From contig CAJNDT010000513.1 in NCBI GenBank assembly GCA_905221615.1, forward strand, positions 558,001 to 622,000: 64,000 nucleotides of DNA, given 5' to 3'. The stretch comes from Symbiodinium sp. CCMP2592 (Eukaryota; Sar; Dinophyceae; Suessiales; Symbiodiniaceae). The notes beneath the pieces are model-generated. The model was given only the letters and a program-made list of their open reading frames with translations, was not told the origin of the DNA and ran no database searches. Positions 1 to 58,850 of the stretch are shown one piece after another. The translations under genes and the position numbers were made by a program. The first letter of the stretch is position 1. Each line of letters starts with the position of its first letter.

Positions 1-600
1 AAACACTTGTCTTGGTCCCCAGAGCTCGGAAGCACTGATGCCCGGCCTTCATTGACGAGACAACCGACATGATAGCCTCGGATAACCACGAGTCAGGAAG
101 AGCCCGAACCCTAAGACCCTAAAGCTCTACTCTCTACACCCAAAATCCCAAAACCTACTTGACTGCCGGAATGGTGCGAAACATGTACATATGGAGACCC
201 TGAAACCCTGAACCCTAAACCGATGAGGGTCGGCGCGGATTCATGCCGTGGGCTTCTGTCCTCATCTCTAGCCCTCCGCTCTTTGCCCCTGAATGATGTA
301 GGGCTTTAGGGTTTGCAAACATAGTAGGGACAGGTCGCGCGTTCTCTCCTAGGCCCGAGCGCCTAAACTTAAACCCCCTAAACCCCAAACCGCCCCCAAC
401 CCCTTGAAAGCTCATTGAACCCTACAAATCAGCGCCCTCCGCCGCAGAACCATTGCCTCCGTAACCCTTCAAGGCGCTAGGGAACTGAGGGCTTGAGGTT
501 TACGGATTTAGGGGGAATCAATTTTGAACAAAATAAGGCTGTTGGCATCTCACACTCGAACCACAACAATCAGCAGCCCTAAGAAGTAATACTAGTTCTT
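1..600. other. No gene seen; degenerate CCCTAAA filler
   Basis: The stretch holds scattered CCCTAAA-like units and no convincing exon on either strand. If gene M ends near 1457 this is downstream flank. Confidence 0.4.
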
Positions 601-610
601 ATCCAGGCTG

Positions 611-715
611 CACTACATACCGACTCGTCCAGTATCCTAGCCGAAATGAAGGTTAGCGGTTGGCCTTTAAGGAAATATAGGGGTTATAGTACCAGCAAAA
701 GGGCACAGGTGACCT
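611..715. repeat. Hairpin element, family D (divergent copy)
   Basis: It shares an ordered set of words with copies at 4029-4140, 6175-6289, 11158-11271 and 11943-12051: a 'TATCCTAGCC'-like start, 'GAAGGTTA', 'TATAGGGGTTATAGTACC', then 'GGTGACCTACTC'. The ends are only partly complementary here. Confidence 0.45.
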
Positions 716-1140
716 ACTCCACCACTGAGCCTATCAACTCCACACCCTCAAAGTTGGAAAACCTTGTAGGGTCACAAATCGAGTGGCCGGGTAGACCACC
801 GTCTCGGTGATGTTCGTCGAAAAGAAATCGCCCATTGCCTGGAAGGGGAACCCGAAACCATTCAACATTTTTCGGATGTTGAAACCTTCAGCCCAAAATC
901 CTGAACCTCCAAACCCCAAACCCTAAAACCCTGAAACCCTAAAGCATCCTAAAGCCCTAAAATCTAAAACCCTAAACCTGAGGTGCTGGATGTAGGAATT
1001 TTGGGAAGTTTAGGGCTTGCTTTCGGATCTGCAGTTCGGGGCTGCGGGTAGAGGACGTTAGGTTTCGGGATTCATTTTGGGGTTACGAGGTTAGGTGTCT
1101 AGGGGAGCCAGGGCTTCGGGTTTAGGGGTTCAGGGGTTAA

Positions 1141-1280
1141 AGGGTTAAGGGGTTCAGGGTTTAGGGGTTAAGGGGTTTAGGGGTTCAGAGTTTAGGGTTT
1201 AGGGGTTTAGGGGCTTAGGGTTTAGGGTTTAGGGTTTAGGGGTTTAGGGTTTAGGGTTTAGGGGTTTAGGGGTTTAGGGA
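1141..1280. repeat. Telomere-type TTTAGGG/TTTAGGGG array
   Basis: About 20 units mix 7-mer TTTAGGG and 8-mer TTTAGGGG forms with point changes. The array directly abuts a family A hairpin. It is interstitial, because non-telomeric sequence lies on both sides. Confidence 0.85.
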
Positions 1281-1290
1281 CTGTGGACAC

Positions 1291-1383
1291 CAGAAAGTTG
1301 GAACATGGATTTAGGATGATTAGTGCCAGGATTCCTTATACTTTATACTAGGGGCATGAGGATATTCATGTTCCAACTTTCTG
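1291..1383. repeat. Hairpin element, family A copy 1
   Basis: Inverted repeat with arms CAGAAAGTTGGAACATG and CATGTTCCAACTTTCTG and a central region of about 60 bp. It closely matches the copy at 49599-49690, including 18 bp of left flank. Confidence 0.8.
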
Positions 1384-1456
1384 GCTTCTACTGTAAGGGG
1401 TTAAGGGGTTAAAGGGTTCAGGGATTCAGGGTTTAGGGGTTTAGGGTGTGGTGATG

Positions 1457-49035
<47,579 letters not shown>

Positions 49036-49499
49036 CTGGGCGATGGTTGAGCTACGAAAGCAGGCTGGCCATTGCTTAAATCGACGCCACCTTCAAAATT
49101 TAGAAAACATTATGCTACCATTCACTACCCCTATTCCAACAAGCTAAGTCTCAGGCCCCTACACTTCTCGCTGGCTTCAGCTCAGCACCCTGTGCCTTAA
49201 AGCAAATCCTCCAAAGACCTGGAAACCCCGACCCTCTACATCCCTAAGGCTTGGCTTACCATACGATAAAATACTACTCAACCCTGCACCCTAAACCCTA
49301 AACCCTGTAACCCTAAACCCCTAAACCCCAAATCCCAAAGCCCTAAACCCTACAACCCTAAATCCCTAAACCCTAACTCCCTAAACCCCTCAGCCCCTAG
49401 GCCCAAAATGGGAACCCTGAGCCCACTGAGGCTCCAACCCCGACATCCAAAGCCCCTCAGTCCCCAAACCCTACCATGGGACTTAAGGGGTTAAGGGGT

Positions 49500-49586
49500 T
49501 CAGAGTTTAGGGTTTAGGGGTTTAGGGTTTAGGGTTTAGGGTTTAGGGGTTTAGGGTTTAGGGGTTTAGGGTTTAGGGGTTTAGGG
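49500..49586. repeat. Telomere-type array
   Basis: TTTAGGG/TTTAGGGG units adjoining the family A hairpin at 49599, the same arrangement as 1141-1383. Confidence 0.88.
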
Positions 49587-49598
49587 ACTGTGGACACC

Positions 49599-49690
49599 AG
49601 AAAGTTGGAACATGGCTTTAGGAGGACTAGTGCTAGGATCCCTTATACCTTACCTGAAGGGCATGAGGTTAATGATGTTCCAACTTTCTG
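49599..49690. repeat. Hairpin element, family A copy
   Basis: CAGAAAGTTGGAACATGG and ATGTTCCAACTTTCTG arms. It matches 1291-1383 along its length and shares the left flank 'GACTGTGGACAC'. Confidence 0.85.
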
Positions 49691-49734
49691 GCTTCTACTA
49701 TAGCAACTAGGGTTTAAAGGGTTTAGGGTTCCTT

Positions 49735-50310
49735 TCAGGGTTCTGTAATAGGGTTCCTTAAAGGGATCTATAGGGGTTCTATTTTGCGGAATGGTCCCTC
49801 TAAAGGGATCTATAGCAGGCTTCTATATTATGGATTTCGGATTACTTGGAGGATCATGGGACTTAGTAAAGTAAGGTTTAGGATTCGTTTCAATAAGGGT
49901 GCTATAGGGTTCTATAAGAAGGTTCCTCGAAGGGGTCTATAGCAGGCTTCTATACTTTGGATTTAGGGTTACTTGGAGGATGGTTTAGGGTTCCTTTCAA
50001 TAAGGGTACTAAAGGGTCCATAATAGGGTTCCTGAAAGGGGTCTATAGCAGGCTTCTAAACTTTGGATTCAGGGTTACTTGGAGGATCATGGGACTTAGT
50101 AAGTGAGGTTTAGGGTTCCTTTCAATGAGGGTACCCATAGGGTTCTATAATGGGGTCCCTTAAAGGGATCTATAGGGGTTCTATAATGGGATCTTGGGAC
50201 TTAGTAAATACGGTGATAAGTACCTTTATTCATTGGGGTTATAAGTACATATAAGTATGGCTACCTTAATAATCACCCTAGCAACTACGTCCCAGGATCC
50301 TCCAAGTAAG
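49735..50310. repeat. Tandem array of about 120-bp units, 3-4 copies
   Basis: Units contain 'GTCTATAGCAGGCTTCTA', 'ACTTGGAGGATCATGGGACT', 'TAGTAA' and 'GGTTTAGGGTTCCTTTCAAT'. A related foldback is at 44740-44820. Confidence 0.75.
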
Positions 50311-50717
50311 AAGGTCCCGGTTTTCTGAGCAGACCCTTTACAACAAGGGTAACCTTGTTCCTACTTGCTCGGTTTAACCCTAAACCCTAAACCCTAAACC
50401 CTAAGGTCCCTAGAATTAAAGGGGCAAAAGGGTACTCAAGAACCTATAGGGTTTAGGGGTCAGGGATGGTTCGGGTTCAGGAGTTTAGGGTTTAGGGGTT
50501 AGGGGTTAGGGTTTAGGGTTTAGGGGTTAGGGTTTAGGGTTTAGGAGTTTAGGGTTTAGGAGTTAGGGTTTGAGGGTTTGGGGTGTGGAATCAGGGTAGG
50601 AACCGGGGCTCATCAGCGGTTCTGGAAACAGGGTTTAGTGTTTAAAGGGGATTGAGGATCGGGATTCGGGATTTTGATTCGGGGGTTAAGGTTTAAGGTT
50701 CAGAGTGGGTTTAGAAT

Positions 50718-50888
50718 CTCACCGTCTTGGCTGTTGCTGCACCGCTGCTGCATGCCGCATCCTCAGCGGTGGCTGTGGCTGTCGGGTCTTCCTTCCAGCT
50801 GCCCGCCTACCACCAGGGCGAGCCCGTGGCCAGCGGGATTTCGGCTATTCACGCAACTTTGTTCTGCCCTAATCTACGCCGAACATGA
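50718..50888 (+). CDS. Possible plus-strand exon
   Basis: Open, GC3-rich frame: 'LTVLAVAAPLLHAASSAVAV' then 'SSFQLPAYHQGEPVASG' to a TGA. The start is hydrophobic, like a signal or membrane segment. The opposite frames are broken. No family recognised, and splice limits not set. Confidence 0.35.
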   Translation, partial: LTVLAVAAPLLHAASSAVAVAVGSSFQLPAYHQGEPVASGISAIHATLFCPNLRRT

Positions 50889-51047
50889 ACCTGCAGCCAC
50901 AATGGCAGATTTAGGGATCATGCGCGGTTTCGGGATTCAGGGCTTGAAACTGTGAGACTTGAGCTTCAGGGCCGTGTTCGGAGTTTCGAAACCCGGTAAT
51001 CCCTAAACCACCGAGCCCCTCAGCTCAAGAAAACCTAGACTTACCTT

Positions 51048-51125
51048 AACCCCAAGTAACCTCCCTTTTTAAGGACTTATATCAAGAAATCATAATAGGG
51101 GACGCTAACAAGGTAGGTTATTTGG
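51048..51125. repeat. Hairpin element, family H (divergent)
   Basis: AAGTAACCTCCC..AAGGACTTATAT and AACAAGGTAGGTTATTTGGGC arms. Confidence 0.55.
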
Positions 51126-51148
51126 GCTCCTGGTTGTGCTCTTTGCAG

Positions 51149-51240
51149 CACACGGAAATTTCATCTCAAGCTGCTCTGGATGGCCCTATGACTCCTTCAC
51201 GGGACCTCGTGACAACGCCTGTGCCAAGAACAGCACTAGT
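51149..51240 (+). CDS. Possible plus-strand Cys-containing exon
   Basis: After CTCTTTGCAG, phase 1: 'HGNFISSCSGWPYDSFTGPR' then 'DNACAKNSTS', then GTTTGT. Minus frames are interrupted. It might pair with 50718-50888. Function unknown. Confidence 0.38.
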
Positions 51241-51371
51241 GTTTGTGATCATATGTTTCTATCTCTACGTGTGTAAATATATATATATATATGTATACCG
51301 AGAGAGATGTCTTTGTTTATTTGTGTATACACACACATATATAAGCATCAGTTCTTTCTGTGCGCGCGCGC

Positions 51372-51452
51372 CTTCCCGGTGCCGCCTCTCCGTGCGACTT
51401 CCACGACGCGGGCTTCCAGCGCCCGCAGCTGCCCGGTGAGTTCCTCGACCTC
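51372..51452 (-). CDS. Upstream minus exon: coiled coil
   Basis: Acceptor AGTGCAG, phase 0, encoding 'EVEELTGQLRALEARVVEVA' then 'RRGGTGK'. AAG|GCGCGC (GC donor). Heptads continue from the exon at 52004-52100. N-terminal part of gene M or a separate gene N. Confidence 0.62.
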
Positions 51453-51614
51453 CTGCACTTTTTTGCAAGGGCTCCTACCTAAACCCTAAACCCTACATGA
51501 ACCTCTGCAATAACGATTCCTGATGTTATTCCTTCAAAGGCCTCCTCCCCTGCCGTAAGCTTTGACGGAAAGTCTACTAGGTTTCCGGGACTGGTGTTTA
51601 TGGATTAGGGATTT

Positions 51615-51719
51615 GGGAGTTTCCGAGAATAGGGAACCCTAACATAGTACCCGAAATAATATGCTCCTTATTATAAGGACCCCCAAAATAAGGTACCCCT
51701 AATTTTCGGAAACTCCCAT
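51615..51719. repeat. Hairpin element, family C
   Basis: GGGAGTTTCCGAGAATAGGG and CCCCTAATTTTCGGAAACTCCC-like arms, close to 9113-9217. Confidence 0.85.
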
Positions 51720-51782
51720 TTGGGGTTTGGGGGTTGAGGGTCGGGGGACTCTCTGGCGGCTCAAGGTTGAAGGGCTCACTAG

Positions 51783-51892
51783 CATGCCCAGTAACCTAGG
51801 AATAAAAAGGGCTCCTTTTTTTTGTATTGGGTAACTCTATAGTGTAAAGAACCTAGGACTGCAAAAAGGGAATAAGGGTACTACTGGGCGTC
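51783..51892. repeat. Hairpin element, family I
   Basis: ATGCCCAGTAACCTAGGA at the left and GTACTACTGGGCGTCC at the right. Confidence 0.82.
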
Positions 51893-52003
51893 CCAGTTTT
51901 GGTTTTGGGGCTACCCCATAACACTTGACAAGACCCCTAAACCCTAAACCTAAACCCCTAAACACACCACAAACCAAAGAAACAACAGACTAAAAACCTA
52001 GTC

Positions 52004-52100
52004 CTGCCGCAGCTCATCGCGCAGCAGCGCGACGTCTTGTTGAAGCCCAAGGAGGTCAGGCAGGTTGGAAGTTGGTATCGGCATCGCCCGGAAGTTGGGG
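52004..52100 (-). CDS. Upstream minus exon: coiled coil
   Basis: Acceptor GCCAAAG, phase 2, encoding 'PNFRAMPIPTSNLPDLLGLQ' then 'QDVALLRDELRQ'. The frame meets CAG|GACTAG, a GA-type donor in phase 0, which gives a continuous heptad pattern into 51452. Confidence 0.58.
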
Positions 52101-52837
52101 CTTTGGCTCTTCAAAGGCGGGGAAAAGGCTTTCATAGAAAAGGGGCTATAGGGTTTCACAAACCTGTTGAGGCATGCTCAAGAGAGGTTTTAGGGCTATG
52201 ATTGTTGGCGATAGGACTGTTGCGGACTTTGGGTTTCGTGGGGACTATGTTCGGGGTCTTACAAGCTTGCAATCGGGGCCCAACTGCAAAAACACCTGGG
52301 TCATGGTTCAGGGCTGGGTGTGTAGGGTTTAGGTTCCACTTGAAGCTCACGGGGGAACTTTGCCCGGTGAGGCCCGAGGTTCTTACGGCTGCAGCCATGG
52401 GAAGTGCCTATGAAGCTAAAATACCGTAAGTATCCTAAGCCTGAAAACCTCATAGAGGAATCTTATGACGAGAAGGTGATTTTCGGATGCAGGGTGCAGG
52501 TTCTAAGTCTTAGGGTTAGGGATTTGGAGGTATCTAGGGTTTAGGGTTAAGGATTTGGAGGTATTTAGGCTTTAGGATTTGGAAGTATTTGGGGTTTAGG
52601 GCTACGGATTTGGAGGTTTAGGGGTTTATGTCAGTCCCTGCAGCAGCAGAAGTCTCCGAATGCGGAATAAACTCGAGCTGTAGAGTCCAGCTCATGCAAC
52701 CCGGAATCGGAACACGACACCCCAAGGTCTTTCAGAGGAAAGCAAAAAAACAAGGTGCCTACAACATCTGCACTCTAGCCTTTAGATTCCCAAACTTAGG
52801 CCCTGCAGAAAAGTCTGGGTTCTTGTTAAGGAACTTA

Positions 52838-52905
52838 GTTTAAGTTGTCACAATAGGGACCTATAAGAAGTCTATAGTAAATAATATGGTTCCCTTATTA
52901 TGACA
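52838..52905. repeat. Hairpin element
   Basis: AAGTTGTCACAATAGGGACC and TTCCCTTATTATGACAAGTT-like arms. Confidence 0.75.
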
Positions 52906-52956
52906 AGTTAGACCCTAAACCCTAAACCCTAAACCCTAAACCCTAAACCGGTTAGA

Positions 52957-53103
52957 GTGAATCCCCTGACGTTCTGGAAGGCTAAGGTTCTCGAAGATAA
53001 AGGAAAGCCAAACACTGACGAACCTGCCCCTCCTGCTACCCCTGCTTCCAAGTGGCCGAGCGAAGCTAATGCAAAGGCCCCCATTTGCAATAGAACACGT
53101 TGA
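52957..53103 (+). CDS. Possible plus-strand exon, Pro/Ala-rich
   Basis: 49-codon open frame 'VNPLTFWKAKVLEDKGKPNT', 'DEPAPPATPASKWPSEANAK', ending in TGA, with AAG|GC near the end. The minus strand is also open but less natural. Confidence 0.32.
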   Translation: MNPLTFWKAKVLEDKGKPNTDEPAPPATPASKWPSEANAKAPICNRTR

Positions 53104-53694
53104 TGTGTGTGTATATATATAGAGAGAGAGAGACTATCAAGTTATGTATGTTTACATGTACTTGCTTCTTAACTAGTTTGTGCGCTCATATGAACTTGTA
53201 CATATCTCTGATATCGGGATAAAAACCCTAAACCCCAGTACCTCGAATCTTCAACCCCGGTATTTCATGGTTAAAGGTTACGGTCCCCAATAAGACAGCC
53301 AGACAACCAAATAAAGAAGCTACAGCTACGTGCCGAAGGGGACGATGCAAAAGATCTACGAATACGGGTCTGAGGTGACCGGATAAAGGAGCTGCAGCCT
53401 ATCTCAGTGAGGGAAAGAAGGACCTACCTGCGCGGGCGACAAACTCGGAAACGAGGAACTACGACTCCTGGACCCTAAACTGCTTTATCTTCCGACAGTC
53501 CTCTGTCAAGCCACACAAAATCCATCATTCCCTAGTATGGTGAAAACCGAATGCTTTTAATCTAAACCCTAAACCGTTACCCCTTCACCCTCAGCCCTAA
53601 GGCCCGAAAACCGAAATCTCAAACCCCCCTGGACTTGCATATCCTAGCCTGAGCCTTCGAATGCCGTGGCTTCAACGCAGCCTGCCAACACATT

Positions 53695-53835
53695 ATAGTA
53701 TCCTTAAGGGAGGGGGCTCCAAGGGGGGTATACAGCCTAGTGATCCCTAACTCTCCCTAGTACTCCCTAAGGTTCCTCTAAGGATTCCTTGTACCCTCCC
53801 CCCTTGAACCACCCCCCCGTAAGGATCCTATAAAA
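53695..53835. repeat. Large imperfect hairpin
   Basis: TATAGTATCCTTAAGGGAGG and CCCCCGTAAGGATCCTATA-like arms, with G-rich and C-rich inner arms. Confidence 0.75.
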
Positions 53836-53839
53836 CACA

Positions 53840-56180
53840 AGAAGGAAATCAGTCAGGAACCTTTATAACCCGAACAAGGTTCATTAAGATAGGGTGCATG
53901 CAACGGTTCCTTGAAAGGTTTCACAATGCATCTATAGGGGTGCAAAAGGGGGACTAGGAAACCCCAAGCCCCTAACCCCTAAACCCCGAAACCCGAAACC
54001 CGTAACCCCTAAACCCCTAAACCCTAAACCCCCAAACCCCTGAACCCCTCAAACCTCTACGCCAAACTCTAAGTCGGGCGGTTTGTGGCTCCTGCGAATT
54101 CCGGTAGAGCATTGTCCAATATTAATATAGGAGCCTGAATCATTAGAATAGGGTTTTGGGGTCCATAGTATTATAAATACATGGAACCCAATGCAGTGTT
54201 GGCAACTATTCAAGCCCGTATAGTAATCCTCAGGGCTTCCCTGCTATAACCGATTTGGGGATTTCTGCATTATGGGTAATGTAGGGGCCTCAATAATGGG
54301 AATAGGGTTTCGGTCTCCTTAATACTATAATAAGGAACCCAAAAGGATGATATAGGTAATTATGCAGTTAGGCTTCTACATTCTAGATTATTTTATTCGA
54401 TCCTGGCATTCACCGGGCTTCTACATTGAATTTGTTCGCTTTTCTGAACTCACCATCTCAAGTTCTTGCTATTGTTGGCTTAATGTTCCTTCATGAAGCC
54501 TGTCACGAGAGAGCCCGTGTCTCCTCACAGCTCAGCGGCCACTCTAAAGAAGCCACGGCATACTAAGTGCGTCGAACCACTTGGCTTTGGTGTTACAAGG
54601 CGAAATGGAGCCACCGTATGCTGAGGTGCAAAGGTCCCACGTTGGAAACGATTACAAATTTTGTAGAGTCGTAGAGACGACGAATGCCCAGCGTTCTGGG
54701 TTGTAGGGGCTGCAAGGGCGTGCACGAGACCGGATCCTTTCCTTCCTTCAGCAGGTTCTACTGTCAGAGCAGTTTCTTCAAGCTCGAAGACCGCTATCCT
54801 GTCACAGGATATAGGTACCGCGCCGCAAACGACAAGCAGCTTCCAGGTCCCCGATACTAGGACACAGAATGTAGGCTGAAACGGACTCGAACGCATAGTT
54901 AAAGGTTTAGGTGGTAGGGTTTCTGGCTAGCTGGTATGTGAGCTATGATTCCGGGTAGCTGTGGGGAATGGGTAGTTCATGGGTTGTGATTTGGGCTGCC
55001 GTGCTCGCCATTCAGCGCGAAATCCCAAGCCTGAGGGGTGTTTACGTTTCAGGCTTCGGGTTCAGGCATTGGCACACAAGGGGTTTAGGGTTTAGGGTAT
55101 AGGGTTTAGGGGTTTAGGGTATAGGGTTTAGGGTAGGGTTTCGGGAGGTTCAGCTTTGGCGTTTTGCAACCTGCTGTTTTAAAGTCCAGGCAGGCACGAG
55201 AAAGCCTGAATAGAAAGCAGGATCTGAAACGTGCACCTAGTAGCTAATCAAGCCTCGAATCGTAGGGCTCAAACTCCGGAGTTTAGGGTGGAGAGCTTTT
55301 TAGGGTTTTGGGGGGTGGAGTTGCAAACGCAGACAACCTAAACCCTTAATCCTAAACCCTAAACTCTGTTACCCTAAACCAGAACCCGAAATACCCCAAT
55401 ATAGACGCTGGTTGCATGGGAAAGGGTGGCCTTGCCTCCTGCGCTCTGTGAGAATGCAACGCCGGATCGATGAAGCTGAGCTCCTTGTTTTGGGCTTTAG
55501 GGTTTTAGGGTTGAGGGTTTTAGGGTTAAGGGCTTCAGGGTTTAGGGCTGAGGGTTTCGGGTTTGACATCGGGCTCAAGCGTTGTGTTGACAGGTTTCCC
55601 GTTGAATTTTGATAACGATAAGGCTTTGGGCTCAACCAGACTTTTAATCTCCCGTCTCCGAAACCCTCAAGACCTAATGCATCTAATTTGAATGCTAAAA
55701 CATAAACAGCCCCAAGCTCCGCGGGCTTAAGCCCATTTTGTTGAAACCCGACATCCTTAGATTCATACACTCCCGAAGCAACTCAACCCGTGAAACCCTG
55801 AAAGCAAACCAGAAGTCTAGAATCGCAAACCCTGCGTGGATTGCTAACAACACACAAACCTTGGATACTAGCGGCGCCACTCAGAAACAGTTGAACAATA
55901 TTCCTAATATAGATATGTACGGCCCTTAATAATACCATGATGGGGGCAGTGCCCAACATAAACCCACAGCCCGACTTCCCTGAAGCCACAGATCCCTCCG
56001 CAAAGGCTAGAATCCAACATCAACAGAAAAAACCGTCCAAACCTGCCAAAAAAACGCGAAAAACCTGGCAACTAATTACATCTTTAAACACATGAAGACC
56101 CTGGTGAAAACCTATAAACCCCTTATAACACCCTTACAGCAAAACTGTCCCAAACCCTCAACCCTCAACCCCTAAACCAT
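53840..56180. other. Long stretch with no supported exon
   Basis: It holds family G elements (54140-54240, 54280-54370), telomere-like patches (about 55080-55130) and a 123-codon minus frame (54525-54896) without splice support. A GC3-rich patch at 55400-55480 is open on both strands and was not called. Confidence 0.5.
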
Positions 56181-56186
56181 TAAGAC

Positions 56187-56261
56187 CCCCTGACGAAGCC
56201 GGTCCTCGTCCGAGGATGTCTGCCGTTCGATCTCTACAGCCCGAGTCGCTGGAGCTTGCGC
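56187..56261 (-). CDS. Upstream minus exon: charged
   Basis: Acceptor CGTTCAG, phase 0, encoding 'AQAPATRAVEIERQTSSDED' then 'RLRQG'. Donor GGG|GTCTTA. It joins 57021 in phase 0. Confidence 0.5.
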
Positions 56262-57020
56262 CTGAACGGTAGATGTGTAAGGATTGCGGGCTGCTAGTGT
56301 GTTTACATAGGGTTTAGGGTTGGAATTTAGGGCTTCGGGCTGTGGAAGGATGTGTGGTTTACCAGGTCCCCCCCAGGGCACTTTAATAGAGTCCTTGTAG
56401 TCCTTTACAGTGGGGGAGGGCAGTTGGGGGGGCTCTACGTCGAGCGAGGGGTACAGGAGCACAAGGGTCTACCGAGTGTGCAACGGTTCAGGTTCGGTAA
56501 TGTTTCGACAAAGACCTATGATGATTCGGAGGGGGCACTGAAGGATTCAAACGGGTTGTGCAAGGCAGCTCGATGACATTTACTTGAGGAGGGTTTTCGG
56601 TTTATGTTTAGGCGTAGGATTTAGGGTTTAGTAATTTATGGCCGCGGGACTGTAAGATAATGTATAGGGCTGTATGATGAGGGTTGCTCAGTCTTTTGAA
56701 GGAGACGTGGGCGTGCAGAGTGCAGCACCCAAGGGTCTTAGGGGTTATGAGCGTTTCTTGTGTTGTGCTTCTATACCTTCCGTAACTTCTATGTGAAGTA
56801 GGGTCTTTGTGCTGAAGGGCCTATGAGGGCTGTGAAAGAGTTACATATGGTAGATCTGGTGAGGCTTCTGCAAAGGCCTGAGCCTACTATAGGGGCCTTG
56901 ATAATTAGAACAGGGTTTTGGGGCCATTAAACTATGATCATAGTAAGGAACCCCCTAGGTAACTATGAAGGCCCCCATATTGTACAAGGTGCGGGCGCGC
57001 TTATTACGCAGGGCCTGTGC

Positions 57021-57099
57021 CTTGTGGCCGCCCAGCGGTTGCGGCCGCCGCGCCGGCGAGGGCGGCGGGAAGAAGGGCTGGGTGACGGTGGGGCGGCGC
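57021..57099 (-). CDS. Upstream minus exon: Pro/Arg-rich
   Basis: Acceptor CCCCAAG, phase 2, encoding 'RRPTVTQPFFPPPSPARRPQ' then 'PLGGHK'. AAG|GCACAG (GC donor), phase 0. Confidence 0.52.
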
Positions 57100-57639
57100 C
57101 TTGGGGTCGGGTTTTGGTTTGGGGCTCCGGGTTTAGGGTTTCGGTTTAGGTGTTAAATCGAGTTTAGGCTTTGGAGTTTAGAAGTTAGGGCTTAGGGTTC
57201 AGGGATTAGGGTTTAGGGATTGGGTTGTTCTTAGAAGTAATGGTGCCTGTCGGTGTATGCCTCGGACATGTCCCAAGCAGAAGGTTACTTTCAAGCGAAC
57301 AGCTCGGCTTGTTCATGTACCAAGATTCGAGGATTTTACTTCCCACCGGCTCCATAATATGTAGTTTTTTGTTTGACATCAAAATGCTTTTAAATATTTC
57401 AGACTTTAATACCATCCAATACCCACTCACATAATTTTACAGAAGCCCTATATCCTGCATAGTTTCAAAAAACTCACTATCTAGCATGCATCACTTCTTC
57501 TGCTCAGCCGCAGCGGTGGACGGTGTGAAGTATAGACAGATATTCGATTCCAGCTTCATGGCTAGCGCGCAAGCACTGGAGGTGTTCGAAGCATGAGCCT
57601 ACCCTAAGGCTTTCTGCTGCAAGTCCTCCTGCACCCAAA

Positions 57640-57748
57640 ACCCAGAGAGCCCAATACCCCTTAATTAAGGAATATACCTTAAACCATAAGGGGGTTGATA
57701 TTATGATTTAAGCTATATTCCTTAATTAAGGGATATTGGGCTCTCTGC
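57640..57748. repeat. Hairpin element
   Basis: Arms CAGAGAGCCCAATACCCCTT and AGGGATATTGGGCTCTCTG with inner TTAATTAAGGAATATA complementarity. It ends 5 bp from the possible exon at 57753. Confidence 0.92.
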
Positions 57749-57752
57749 GAAC

Positions 57753-57821
57753 CTGCAGCATGAAAGGCTTTCTGTGGCCGGCGCGTCCCCTGCGTCTCCG
57801 CCGGTGCCGGAGGGAGCATAT
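57753..57821 (-). CDS. Possible upstream minus exon
   Basis: After GACAG, phase 0: 'GYAPSGTGGDAGDAPATESL' then AG|GTTCGC in phase 2, fitting 57099. A plus-strand reading ending at T|GTCAGT is an alternative. Confidence 0.35.
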
Positions 57822-57864
57822 CCCTGTCAGTGGCACCACAGTAACCTAATTCTTTGTTGGGAGG

Positions 57865-57950
57865 GGATTAAAAATGTACATTTCTATTCCTTATTGGGTT
57901 CAAGTACCCATAAAAATGTAAAATGTTACCCAACTATGACAAAGTAACAT
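57865..57950. repeat. Family K repeat
   Basis: 'TTCCTTATTGGGTTCAAGTA' and 'ATGTTACCCAACTATGACAA' are shared with 38265-38345. The ends fold as AGTAACCT..ATGTTACC. Confidence 0.7.
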
Positions 57951-58639
57951 GTGTAATGACCGTAGCAATAACCTGATGAGTCTCGATACTGGCAATAACA
58001 ACGTTACGAATCATGACAACATAGAACAATAGTGCAGACTAGTACACACAGACTAAGAATAACAGCAACAATAATGACAGCAACTGAGACTGTGTAAGAA
58101 GGAGGCATGAAAGCCCAAACGTTGAGAGGGATCTGGCCATTCGTAGCTTCAATCCTAAACTTTAAACTTACAGTCTAGACCTATCAACACCCCCACAAAA
58201 TACAAGCCTTGAAGGGCCTTTAGGGTCTGGCCCCAGAGCCTAAACCCTCAGGCCACGACATTTGCACCTCCCACTGTACTGAACTTATACCCCCAGCACA
58301 AGTCATGATGTTGGCTGTTACTTAAGGATTATAGGAACCAAAAGGTGAAATATTTTTCTAAGCACCCCTAAGCCCAAATGAGTCCCCAGATTTGCCTTGA
58401 GTCCTCGCTGTCCTCGGCCGGACCGGGAATGTAGAGGCCGTTCTGCAGATCTTTGTGATCCTCACCACCTTTTGGCCCACGGTTTAGGGTTTAGGAATTG
58501 CGGCTAGGGTTTAGGGTTTAGGCAAAAGGCCCGGAATGCAGACTGCTCCGAGTCTCTCTTTGTAGTACCTATGCCGTGTAAGCTTTCGGCTGTAGATTGG
58601 AAACATGTAATATGTCACGCAATCAGTCAGTAAATCTGT

Positions 58640-58850
58640 ATGTGTGTGTGTGTGTACGTATATCTGTATATATATATATATATATATTTGTGTACCTATA
58701 CACATATGCTCACTCACCCAAATGCACGCATACACATACATACATGTGTACATATACATGCATACATACATAACTACATAACTAGTTGCGTACATACATA
58801 CATGCATACATACATACTTCCATGCATGCATGAATATATGTTTACGACAT
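58640..58850. repeat. Microsatellite cluster
   Basis: (TG)n, (TA)n and diverged (CATA)n / TACATACATGCA units. It explains the Tyr/Ile/His/Thr-rich frames on both strands. Confidence 0.9.

Noticed and set aside
1141..1280. A true chromosome end
   Set aside because: Unique sequence continues on both sides, and many similar arrays occur in both orientations.
54525..54896. 123-codon minus ORF
   Set aside because: Left uncalled as a gene: low GC3, no splice partners, no recognisable motif; length alone can arise by chance here.
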